This document shows positions 20,037 to 29,497 of a stretch of 29,497 bases of DNA, piece after piece. The notes beneath the pieces are model-generated. The model did not search any database and was not told where the DNA came from. It was given only the letters and a program-made list of their open reading frames with translations. Position 1 is the stretch's first letter; each line of letters starts with the position of its first letter. A program made the position numbers and the translations under genes. Location of the stretch: positions 1 through 29,497 of the forward strand of contig JARGSG010000065.1 in NCBI GenBank assembly GCA_030374805.1, given 5' to 3'. Origin of the DNA: Gracilaria gracilis (Eukaryota; Rhodophyta; Florideophyceae; Gracilariales; Gracilariaceae).

Positions 20037-21130
20037 ATGTCGGGCTCGCAAGATGGGCTCCTTGGCAAGCTGCCTAAGCTCAAGGTTCCAAGCTATTATA
20101 TCTTTTGGCGTCCCCGTCTCCTCGCGTATGTCTGCCAAGACGATGCTTTCCTTTCCGGCGTGGATCCCCGCCCCGAGGGATTCACTCCGAAGAATCGAAC
20201 CATGAGGTCTTGGTTTGAGAAGTCTGTGAAGACGAAGAGCACCATCACCCTCTGCTTTGGTGATTCGGCCCTCACCCTCGTCCGCACCTTCGTGGACGAC
20301 GATGACAAAACCGCAAAAGACCTCTCGAATGAGCTACAGCGTGTGTATATCACTTCTAACACACAAGCTGTGCAGAACATCCGTCATAGCTTGGACACAC
20401 TGCTGTACAAGGACAACGATAACAGGAACTCTCATGTCTCTAAATTTTTCGAAATTCTTGGCAAACTGGCAACCTTCGATGAGGAACTCTCGGAGAAGGA
20501 GAAGGTATCTAAGCTCATTCGAAGCCTCCCCAACTCTTTCGTCCCCTTTTCCATGATTTCCAACCTCACGGACGTCGGCTTCGACTCCATCATCACAGCA
20601 GTGGAAGCAAAAGTGGCTCGCAGGAAAATCCCGAAAAATCCCACAACTCCCGTTCCTTCCACCGCTCCGTCCTCAACCTCATCTTCAACTTCAAAACCGC
20701 AGGCCAACACCGCACACAAGAATGGACGGAAGCGTCACAAGCGGCGTAACAAATCTTCTATCCAGAAGGATCGCGATGACAATAACTGTTACTATTGCGG
20801 TCGTCGTGGTCACTACGCCCGGGATTGCTACAAACGGAAACGCGAGGAAAACCATAGCAACAACGCCCGCAACTCCTCTGGCCAACGACAACAACGCAAC
20901 CGTTCAAGTATTGACTACAATAATGGTTCCAATCGCTCATCTCTCAACCACCAGGGAGGACGGCAGTCGGACTTAATTCAGGCTTTGCACCAAGGGGGGA
21001 TGGAAATGGCAGTCGTAACTCCAACCCTCAATCGTATGTGGTGCAAAGGCGTGATGATCCGCCTCCCTCGCCTGGCTTTAACTGTAACATGGCCAAGTTC
21101 AAGAGCAACATCGCTCTTCTCTCTCTCAGT
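20037..21130 (+). pseudogene. gag: Ty1/copia Gag with CCHC zinc knuckle
   Basis: ATG 20037 opens a frame whose N-terminal about 200 residues have the layout of copia-type Gag (a Trp-Phe helix, NIRHSLDTLL, SKFFEILGKLATFDEELSE, then LIRSLPNSFVPF). A Ser/Pro/Thr linker and a basic stretch follow, then a CCHC knuckle CYYCGRRGHYARDC at residues 251-264 (20787-20828). The knuckle binds RNA in the capsid. After an Asn/Ser/Gln-rich tail the frame is lost at the G-run near 20994-20999. A second frame continues to about 21125 (PPPSPGFNCNMAKF) and a third begins the protease. The ORF read past 20999 to 21338 is out of frame and not Gag. Confidence 0.88.
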
Positions 21131-22548
21131 CCAAGGTGGACTCGGCCTACATCGATTCGGGAGCTACGAACCACTTCTTCCACTCGCGCAAGGCATTCAT
21201 CCGCTACGAGCGCATCGAGATCGAGCTTGTGCAAGCTGGCTCAGGAACTGCTCTTCTTGTTGGAAAGAGTCACGTCTGGATACCATTGAACAAGGGCACG
21301 ATCATCGAAGCATACCACGCTCCTGCGTTCGAGTTTAACATATTATCAGTTGGTTTCCTCAGCGTGGACTTCATAGTTTTGTTCACATCAACCTTGCGGC
21401 CATTCAATGGCTGCTTCATAATGGATCCCAAACGTAACTCCAAAGTCATATGGGAAACAGAGATCAAACAGGGCCTTTTCATCATGAACCTCTCCGACAC
21501 CGACAAGCAGGTCATGGTGGTGAATGCTGGAAACACCGAGCATGAGTTATCTTTGGACTAGAACGGACGTACTGTTCATCTTCACCCGGGCAGGTACCAG
21601 GATCTTTCGAAGGCCTTGGGCTCCGTTCCTTACTTCCAACGGTCCATCCTAGAATCTTTGACCTGCGTCCCGCGCCTCACTGGCAAAATGAAACGCAAAC
21701 CTCTCATAGCCAGATCACGATCTGTCTTATCCTTCATTCCGTTAGAGCTTATACACATGGATGTTTCAGGAAAAATCTCGCCTTCGCTCTCTGGCGCAAT
21801 CTATGCAATGGCCATTCTCGACGATTATACTTACAAGTCGGACGTCTTCTTCCTGAAAGAAAAGACAGGTGTTAGTGTTCTCAGGCACCTGGATTGGCAC
21901 TAACGCCGATCGGAGCTGGAACTGAACCACTCGGTTCGCTTGAAAATTGTTCGCCTGGACGGCGCCGGCGAACATAAGAGCAACGAGTTGGAAACGTTCT
22001 CCTTTGATCATAGCGTAGTTCTAGATTACTCTCCCGCTTACGCCTCTGAGTCTAATGGCGCTGCGGAGAGACTTACTCAAGAACATTCGACCAGAGCTCT
22101 CGTGCTTCTCTTTGCGAGCAAGCTGCCCACTGCGTTCTGGGCAGAGGCAATGAACCACGCGAACTGGCTAAGGAACCGGGCCCCATCTTCTAGGATACAG
22201 GGACGGATTCCTATTCTGGAATGGGACCCAAGTACTAACATTGACTTCTCTCACATCCCTAGCTTTGGACAGTCTGGCTATGCCTTCGTCTAACGGTCTA
22301 AGACCGTGGCAAAAAAGAAGTTCCTCCCTCGGTCCGTCTTCGCGCACTTTGTCGGCATGCAAAGCGACAACACACTTGTCCGTGTGTTCGTGCCGGAGAA
22401 AACCTCGGTCGTCATTTGCCGTATCCAGGACTTTTAAGGCGATCAACTCATCGCCACTTCCCAACGTCTCCACCCTCCTGGAAGGGATAACTCCTCAACA
22501 GCAGACGGAGGAGATGGAGCCCGTCGATCGTCGGTGTTATCGGAATGC
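21131..22548 (+). pseudogene. pol: Ty1/copia protease and integrase, nonsense-disrupted
   Basis: A single frame carries the aspartic protease motif DSGAT (Asp at 21154) and FNILSVGFLS. The pre-integrase zinc region follows, where the second Cys of the C-x2-C-x3-GK pattern reads Arg. The integrase core has Asp at 21760 (MDVSG), Asp at 21958 (LDGAGE) and Glu at 22066 (GAAERL), with DD35E spacing. The usual FWAEAMNHANWLRNR, KKKFLPRS and FVGMQS blocks follow. Stops interrupt the frame at 21559 (TAG), 21901 (TAA), 22291 (TAA) and 22435 (TAA). The linker continues to about 22548 and then coding ends. No reverse transcriptase follows. Confidence 0.9.
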
Positions 22549-22724
22549 TAGTTTGGCGGTCAAAAATGACCGAATTGAAACGAACGAAAAACCGGTGAAT
22601 TTATCCATAGGAAGTGTTAATTTCCGAAAATATTTCCACCTTTCCACTTGTGCTAGATTTTTTCGAAAGAATTATTTCAAATTGTTTCCATCTTTGCTAG
22701 TTTGGATGGAAGGGAAACTAGCAT
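22545..22724. mobile_element. Candidate 180-bp MITE-like element
   Basis: ATGCTAGTTT at 22545-22554 is the exact inverse of AAACTAGCAT at 22715-22724, giving 10-bp terminal inverted repeats. Another copy of TGCTAGTTT at 22695 makes a 9-bp hairpin with the right end. Inside the left end, CGGTCA-AAAA-TGACCG (22557-22572) is a perfect hairpin. The element starts exactly where copia coding sequence ends. No clear target-site duplication is visible, so the assignment is tentative. Confidence 0.45.
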
Positions 22725-22954
22725 ACTCCTTTGGTTGATGGTAGTTTCGCAGCACAATGTAAGTGTGTTAGTATCACCTACGTTCATGTATACGGCAGCG
22801 GATAGCAAGATAGACCCTTAGATAGAAACTTAAGTAGCTGTTTATCAAATAGGAATAGGAGTATACAAATAGATCGAATAACTTTTCAGTTTGAGGAGAT
22901 CGGTTCACTAGTCAACACCTTTCACATCAGACATTCGTATACTAAATATATGAA
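22725..22954. other. Spacer upstream of the transposase
   Basis: The spacer is AT-richer than its flanks and contains no coding frame. It would include the promoter of the downstream transposase. A weak TGTT...AACA pair (22766-22917) is discussed under rejected items. Confidence 0.4.
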
Positions 22955-25900
22955 ATGCCTTCGAATCACGTGCAATCATCCCCACCACTCCGTCCCACCG
23001 TCCGTGCGCCATATTACGCTCCCCGCTACATACCCCCAATCCTCTCCAACACCCCCCTAACCTTCCCCGCCATGCCCAACTGCTGCTTTGAAGGCTGCTT
23101 CTTCTTCGCCCGCACCATCGCCGCCATCCAAAGGCACCAGAAGAGATGCCCCAATCCTCTCAACCGAAACAAGCGTTTCCTCTCCCCAGGCGGAGGCCTC
23201 CCCCACTTCCCCCCACGCATCAAGCGTCACAAGTCTACCCCCACCTCCATACACCTCCCCCTCCCACAAACCGCCCTTCCGACAACGTCCCCAGCGCAGA
23301 CGACGACTCCTACCACCACCAGCAACTCTCCCTCTCCCTCCACACCCGGGACGCCTACCACATCGCCACCACCCCCGTCTCCTCCATCTCCCCCTCCCCT
23401 CCCCCCCTCCTCCCCCTTTCTTCCCCCTCCTCAACAACCCCCACCTCGAACGCATGGTCCTCTACATCTCTTCCATCGCCTCCTCCATCGGCCTCCGAAA
23501 GGCTGACGAACTCATCTCCCTCCTCCACGACCCCGCCTTCTTCAAATCTGCCTTCCACAACGCGGTCTCCTCCGCCACCCAGTTCCTCGAGCTGCAGAAA
23601 AACCTCTTCCAGCACCTTGTCAGCAACATCGGTTTCGCTCCTACCACCCTCTCCGACCCACAGCAGCTCTTCTCCACCACCGTCTTCCGAAAGGACCCCA
23701 TCCAGGTCCTCAAACAACAACTCGCCCTCGCACACTTTCAAAAAACCTTCTTCCACCCCATCTCCCACACAATCCCTTCTGGTTCTCCCACTTTCGCCGA
23801 CCCCATGGCCTCCACTTTCGGAAAAGAAGCAGTCCCCGCCGTCAAAGCCGCAATCATGCACTCGTCAAACGACTCCTGCATCTGGCACACCCCCAACTCC
23901 ACCGGTATCAACTCCTTCATCGACTTGGTCCAAATCTACTCCGACAAGTCCTCCACCTCCCTCGAATCCTCTTCCATCACCTCCTACCTCCTTCACATCA
24001 CCCTTTTCAACTTCTCCGATGCCTTCAGTCGCAAGTGCATCACCAAACACCTCACCTTTCTCGGATACTTGCCAACCTCCTTCCTCCCAACCAACCCCTC
24101 CCAAGACCACGACTACATCCCTCAAACCTCCTCTCACATCCCCCGCCACACCAAAATGGAACTCATTCAGTTCGTCATCTCCAACCTCCTCGGCCCTCTC
24201 CTCTCCTCCGGTCTCAACGGCCTCCCCTTCCGTGACGCCCATGGCGTTCTCCACCACTGTCACCCAATCATCGCCAGCTGCTGCGCCGACATCGCCGAAT
24301 CAAAAGAAATCCTCACCATCTCCCACGGAACCCGCCCCCAACACCCTTGTAATAGATGCACCGTCTCCCGCACAGACCTCCCCCTACACATTCAATCCCC
24401 TTCCCCCCGAATTCAGCACCAGACCCTCGCCACACGCAAATCACACTCCACTCTCCTCCAACAATCACAAGACGCTGTCCTTGCTCGTAAGCCCAAAATC
24501 TTCCGCAACACAAGGAAAAAAGCCCTTGAAGCCCTCCACTCCCTCTCCCTCGCAAAGTACTCCTCCCTCTTCGAATCATACCCTCTTCTCAACATCACCC
24601 CACTCCTCTCCCCTTACAACATCTTCACCTTCGAACCACACCACAACTTCCACCTCGGCGTCTCCAAGCTCATCAAGCTCGCCGCTATCGAGATACTCCG
24701 CTCAGAAGCACTCTTCACCACCCCCGTTTCTCCAAGTCCCGTCGCCCCTTCAACTCCGTCCGCATTTCCATTCTCAAAAATTCAAACACCATCCTCTTCG
24801 CCATCGGAAAGCGCTTTCCAGCAAACGGACTCTACATCGATTTCTCCACTTCCGACAACGGTCAAACTCTCAACGGTTTCTTCATTACCGACGGTTTGCA
24901 TGGTGTGCTCGAAGCAAAAGACTACCGCGCACTCGACATGGTCTTCCTCTTCATCGGCGCCTTCTTCGACCGATGCTGTGACAAGATCGATTCAGCTCCC
25001 ATCAATTCCGTCTTCTTTAAGTACTCAGAGGTCCTCCTCGCCTCTATGCGATACAACACCTTCACCAAATGCACCGACGCCCGCCTCACAGACCTCCACA
25101 ACCAAATCCGCTCCTTCAAGCGCACAGCCGTACTCGTTCTCGGCCCCCACCACACTTCCAGCCTCGGAACCCTCAAGTTCCACCTTCTCGACCACATTGT
25201 CGGGGACATAGGCCGCTTCGGAGGCCCCCACTTCAATGATGCCGGCATATTCGAGCACGACCACACCCTCTTCAAGTCCCACTACTTCAAACCTCAAAGC
25301 GCAGGTCCACCGCACATCAAGAAACCATTCGTGCCATCCACCGCTCCAACGCCATCAAGGACTGGAATCCCGTCTCCACAAACCCTTCCATCACCCCCCT
25401 CCTCCCCTGGCCTCGCTTCCCCCCCTCCAATCCCGAGAACCCGGTTTCGTCCGTGATGGCAAACACATTTCCTCCGCTGACCTAATCACTGCCCACAAAA
25501 TCATTCGCTCCAATCCTCACCTCCCTCACAAATCTCTTCAAGACCTCGTCCCCCCCGATACCCTATCCATTCTTGCACAATTCGGAAGAGACGCCCTCCC
25601 ATCCTTCATCACCCTCTCTATCGAAGTCCTACAACTCACTGACAACTCCCCCGCCCTCTGTCAGGCTCGACTCAACATAGTTAACTCCGCTTAAGTCGTC
25701 GGCGGCTACATCCCAACACTCGACAACTACATCACAGAACGAAACGAGCTCACCCTCCAGGATCCTCCCGTCCCCAACATTCAACGAATTTTTGCCATCC
25801 CCTCCTTCGATCCATCCAAATCCCCAAAGTTCTCCCACGTTCTTGTCGCCGGCTCCACCTCCCCCCTCTCCACATTCATCGTCTGGGTCTGCAAACACAT

Positions 25901-26240
25901 CTCCCTTCTTCGTTTCGCCCTTCCTTCTTGAACTTCTTCTCCCAAGGAGTTCGCCTGCGTCCAGTTCATGGAGCTCGTCCCACCCAGCGACGACGTCGAT
26001 CTCACCCTCAACTGCGTTTGCCCCCGATGGGCAACAGAAGACGAACATAACCACACCATCCACCCAGTTCCCATCTCTACCCACTCCACTTCCGATAACG
26101 TTTCCCCTTGGTATGGACTCATTCTCTCTTCCTCCATCCTCGGCTCCGTTCATGTTGTCCGCCAGAAATACCCCGCTCCTCCCTTCACTTCTCGTCTACA
26201 CTGGCGCTTTCACCGATTCTATCTCAATCGGTTGAAGGAG
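22955..26240 (+). pseudogene. Plavaka/CACTA-like transposase, frame-disrupted
   Basis: The frame at 22955 reads a Cys/His finger (CFEGC, then RHQKRC) and a Pro/Ser/Thr-rich linker. From about 23440 a second frame carries the main body: an aromatic/Leu-rich region, then a D-x2-E and Cys-pair block (CCADIAESKE, PCNRCTVS at about 24280-24370) and FEPHHNFHLGVSKL. A third frame from about 24720 continues with ITDGLHGVLEA and LKFHLLDHIVGDIGRFGG (about 25170-25220). After further frame changes and TAA 25692, C-terminal blocks end with RFYLNR near 26230. The Asp-x2-Glu plus Cys-pair block and the His-rich FG segment match the general plan of CMC-type transposases. I assign the superfamily, not a subfamily. 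About four lesions make it inactive. Confidence 0.6.
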
Positions 26241-26426
26241 AGCCACAGTCGTGGGAAACTTAGGTATCTCGCATAAATCCCTGGAGACCAGAATGTCGGA
26301 GACGGACTAACAAAAGGCCTGGTTGGTGATTCACATCCACTCTGAAAATTGATGACTTCCAATAGAATTTCTTTGAAGCCCACTGGCTGGGTTGCAGGCA
26401 CCCGAATGGATGTGGACAGCATGTGA
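26241..26426 (+). pseudogene. Likely copia RNase H C-terminal tail
   Basis: In the frame of the transposase tail, after RFYLNR, the sequence reads GKLRYLA, a stop at 26274, then GDQNVGDGLTKGL and, after a stop at 26343, a short tail ending at TGA 26424-26426. The block matches the end of Ty1/copia RNase H, where an Asn-Val-Ala-Asp-x-x-Thr-Lys-x-Leu pattern is usual. Gly replaces Ala here. It is the only sign of the copia 3' end and lies 3.7 kb past the integrase, with reverse transcriptase missing between. Confidence is limited by the short length. Confidence 0.5.
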
Positions 26427-27888
26427 GTTTCTTGCGAAAAGAAAAAGTCTGGAGTTTCGGGAGTTGACATTGACGTGGGAGAACATTTCACTGTTTGTGA
26501 TCAACCTTTTTGACCTTGAATTGTTGTTTACAGAGAAAAGATATAGTCTCAATTGTGTTACCTTGAAGCTACAGACCGCTACAACATAGACTGATAACCA
26601 GTACTTAAGTATTCCATCCGATACAGTAAAGACAATAAAGAAGACCATCGGTCAATCATCATATATTTACACAACCCCAATTGCACCCAATGCACACACC
26701 GAGAGTCCGCTTCACGGCAGCCCTCAACCACAGGCACTTTTTCGCCAAGTAGAATCGGCAGAACCTCTTTCATCCATCCGACAAGCAGTCAGGGTGGCAG
26801 ACTGCTTCTGTGAGAAGCACTGACTTTGGCGTTACAGCCCAGTAGAGGGCCGTCCGTCAGCGTTAGAGCTTGACACGGTGTCACTGCATTCTCTGCAGCA
26901 CACCGCATTTTCAGGCTGTGTTTTTACAGCCTCCTATACAATGCCTTCCCACTTTCTTTATATCGATTTACAAAGCTTGGATCTCTATACTCGAGACGCA
27001 ACATCACTGCATCAAAAGCAGCTCCGAAGCGAGTCCTCTTCCCGGAAACACCCCAAATCGCAGCAAACGTGTTGGGGAAACTTCATGACGCTTCCAGCAG
27101 CAGTAAACCGACGTATGAAGTAAGCGCGGTTGTAACTCAACCCACAAGTGCAATTTCACTGCGCAAACCATGAAGGCCACAATCCAAGGCGTGATCTGCT
27201 CCGGTCTCGCGCTGCTCTCCAAGCTGCACCCAAGTGAGTACAAAGCTCTCCGTTTGGTTTCACTGTGCACTCATCAGAGAGATCCACAAGTAGATAGGCG
27301 GGGACTAATTTTTATCCGGGATCATCTCAGAGTGCACCCAGTGTAACACTTTCGTGGCAGAGTATTACTTCATAATTCTTGTAGGCACCCCCAATACCTA
27401 TAACGCGTCTTTGATAAGCTAGCCACACTCCAAAACTCTTCAGCTGTGTTACGCTCACTGAGCTATGTTTTGTTACAAAAAGGAGCGTTAGGTCTTAAAG
27501 GTACTCTCGGCTGGGTGAGCATTTCGATACCGACAATCATCGCCATTGTATCCCATGTTCCTATTCATGTCGTCATACCTCTTCGTTCACCCTCGTTATA
27601 CAGTCCGCGAAACGCAGAAGGCAACAACCACAATAGTCAGGCATTTCTGCCATTAAAGCACAAACACACTAACAGAGTACATCACGTGAGAGCGCTCTAT
27701 TAGAACAATAAAGAAACACACAAAGAGAATTGATTACTCTATCTTTGTAGATCTCAAGCGCATATTACTTCACAGGGGTCTCTTTAAACCGCGAAGTTAC
27801 AAAGCATACGTTCGTTCCTACCTCCCCTCAATCCTAAGTACTAATACTTCGTGGCGTTTCCTTTGGCATCCATAAAAGCCCACAGCCT
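26427..27888. other. No supported gene; may include copia 3' LTR
   Basis: The first few hundred bases could contain the 3' LTR of the copia element, but I cannot fix its edges because no matching 5' LTR is recognisable. Short frames overlap without motifs. At 27141-27156 a 16-nt match to satellite monomer B occurs. A short segment at about 27830-27860 next to the transposase stop may be the 3' flank of the Tc1-like element. Confidence 0.35.
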
Positions 27889-28894
27889 TCAATTGATGCT
27901 GCTGTAGAGTTTGAGCAGATAGTCAGTCTGCAGCTCATCCCAAGCCTTTAGGATTGCCTCCTTCAATTCCACGACGGATTCAAACTGCTTATACCCATGA
28001 TAGACCTTACGAGCCATCTCACCCCATACATTTTCAATTATATTTAAGTCCGGAGACTTCGCCAGCCATGAGAGCGTCCTATCATTGTTCTGAACAAACC
28101 AATTCCTTGTATACATTGCAGTGTGAATGGGCGCATTGTTCTGTTGAAAAATGTAAGCGTAAGATTCTCCAAACATCTCTGCCACGAAGGAAAGCAAACC
28201 GTTGTCCAGTGTCTGGCAATACTTCACTGCATTCTGCTTTCCACTCACAAATATCAGCTTTGACACCCCGTAGAAAGAAATTGCCCCCCAAACCATGACG
28301 GATCCTCCCCCATTTTGTCGTGTAGAGAAGCGAGGTTGGTCCCGTCTCAAATCCTGCCAATAGAAGGCGAGAACATCTGGAACATCAAGGTAAAACTTCT
28401 TCTCATCCGAGAAAACAAGCCTCACTCAAAACTGGTCACCCTTGCTGATGTGTCGGCCGTGCCCATTCCAGGCGTCGTAATCTGTGGATTTGTGTCATTT
28501 GCGGAGCCTTTAAAAGCTTTCTATACTTGAGATGGGGAGTGTCACGTAATTTTTGTTGTATTCGTCTAACTCCAATGGTTAAGTTCAGTCGTGATTTGAG
28601 TTCGTAAGCGCTATAGTTCCCGCTAAAAGCCAGGCGATTCAGCAGTCGTCGGGTATGTTCAGAGACTTTGGTTTGGTTTTTTGATGTTTGAACGCACTTT
28701 CTGGACTGATGGCGCTTCAAGAATCGAGAAATAGTTGAGGGGTTGCGTTCTAGCTCTTCGGAGGTGTCCCGAATGGGCGTTTGTTGGCTGCGTAAAGAGA
28801 CTATCTGCCACTTTTCGAAGGATGTGAGGTACCCCCCTGGTGGCATTGTTGAGCGTTTGTGATCGGAATGATTGTCCTCACGTGGGAGAGCCAC
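27889..28894 (-). pseudogene. Tc1-like transposase, degenerate
   Basis: The N-terminal frame from 28894 to 28436 has a helix-turn-helix region (LTSFEKWQIVSLRSQ, NPSTISRFLKRH) and ends near LEWARPTHQQG. ATG 28846 is a likely better start. After a frame change and a TGA at about 28426-28428, the catalytic frame to 27889 reads VFSDEKKFYLD, MVWGAIS, FQQNNAPIHTA and SPDLNIIENVWG. The last Glu is 34 residues after the second catalytic position, the DD34E layout of Tc1. The second catalytic Asp reads Asn (GAC to AAC). With the frame change and stop, the element cannot transpose. I found no matching terminal inverted repeats. Confidence 0.9.
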
Positions 28895-29497
28895 GTGAGG
28901 AGAGGCTTTGTATGGAGTTTGGACGTGTTTTCAGCATCGGAATGTCGCCAATTTATGAAACCATTACTTGTGGGCGTTGTTATTTCGCGCCCTTGTTCGA
29001 GCCTTTATTTCTATTGAGCGCGCTTGGGGAGGTAAACGTGGAGCAGTGGGCACTATACCTGAATTGTTTTATCATTTGAATAGCGGGCTTTAAAGGGGTG
29101 TCATTGCCTTTCGGATTGGCGGAGGCCTTAGAGAATGCTATTCATGGCGTGTTACTCTACGAATTTCGTGGAATGTAGGTCATCGGTAGAAGATCACACC
29201 AAGACAAGGCGCTTTGCACGGGCCACGTTGTGTCGCCCTTGAGGTCATGACAACATCGTTTTTTCTAACCCCCCTGCCTCCGGCGACATTAGATAAAGAG
29301 AACCCCTGCAAAAATTTCAGTGTACGAACGATTCCATTGGACTTCATTTGTAGAAAGGAAAAGTCAGGGAAACGGAGTAGAGTCATCTTCCGGTGTCCCA
29401 TTCTCCGATTCCGTGACTATTGCTTCCGGAGCAGCTAACCGGGGGCAGTTTAGACACATATCTCCAAGGTCCGGAAGACGATCGACGTGCTATGCAG
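28895..29497. other. No supported gene
   Basis: Upstream flank of the Tc1-like element. Frames at 29180-29438 overlap on opposite strands and lack motifs. The left TIR of the element should lie here, but I could not identify it. Confidence 0.35.

Noticed and set aside
20189..20205. GAATCGAACC resembling a tRNA T-loop complement
   Set aside because: It lies inside Gag coding sequence and no other tRNA arms can be folded around it.
21000..21338. C-terminal part of the long Gag frame
   Set aside because: The protease and linker motifs lie in other frames over this stretch, so this is out-of-frame read-through after a change at the G-run near 20994.
22766..22917. Possible 152-bp LTR bounded by TGTTAG and CAACA
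   Set aside because: Only 4-bp terminal inversion, no flanking duplication, no second copy in the window, and no priming site recognised.
23146..24981. 611-codon Ser/Pro/Thr-rich frame
   Set aside because: It is the shadow of the transposase frame, open because the strand is C-rich and stop-poor. The aromatic and Cys/His motifs are in the other frame.

Overview
This window looks like repeat-rich nuclear DNA from a eukaryote. It contains Ty3/gypsy and Ty1/copia retroelements, a Tc1-type transposase, a Plavaka/CACTA-like transposase, a tandem satellite and a telomere-like array. I cannot assign a lineage from sequence alone. I recognise no tRNA or rRNA gene and no certainly intact host gene. 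Almost every coding stretch is broken by stops or frame changes, so the window reads as a heterochromatin-like or subtelomere-like graveyard of elements.

Layout. Bases 1-703 hold an unrecognised 234-codon open frame on the minus strand that runs off the left edge. Bases 770-2612 hold a disrupted minus-strand gene with an N-terminal SANT half-domain pair and a C-terminal Myb domain with a telobox-like LKDRAR motif. Bases 3316-7742 are a tandem array of two monomer classes, A (235 bp) and B (547/548 bp). The A class carries a 150-bp foldback with 42-nt arms. Bases 8237-8820 carry a degraded minus-strand coding remnant. Bases 9599-9948 are a C-rich telomere-like array (C5-7TAATT and CCCTAAA variants). 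It directly truncates a Ty3/gypsy chromovirus remnant at 9949-11932 (RNase H tail, integrase, chromodomain).

Between that chromodomain and a candidate polypurine tract and LTR edge at about 15350 lies a broken antisense coding region of roughly 1,000 codons (15295 to 12242) of unknown family. Bases 15500-17900 are GC-rich and include a broken plus-strand gene (16261-17505). Bases 17900-19530 are non-coding to my eye but hold a cluster of perfect palindromes.

From 19534 on there is a possible coding fragment with an acidic Glu/Val repeat, then a copia element (gag 20037, protease and integrase to about 22548). The reverse transcriptase of this copia is absent. In its place are a short TIR element (22545-22724) and a 3.3-kb Plavaka/CACTA-like transposase (22955 to about 26240). 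A short frame resembling the copia RNase H C-terminus follows at about 26240-26426. The window closes with a degenerate Tc1-like transposase on the minus strand (28894-27889).

Together the parts suggest successive insertions and decay. Many stop codons are explicable as C-to-T or G-to-A transitions. The main open questions are the origin of the telomere-like block, the identity of the antisense gene beside the gypsy remnant, and the evolution of the mixed A/B satellite with its built-in foldback.
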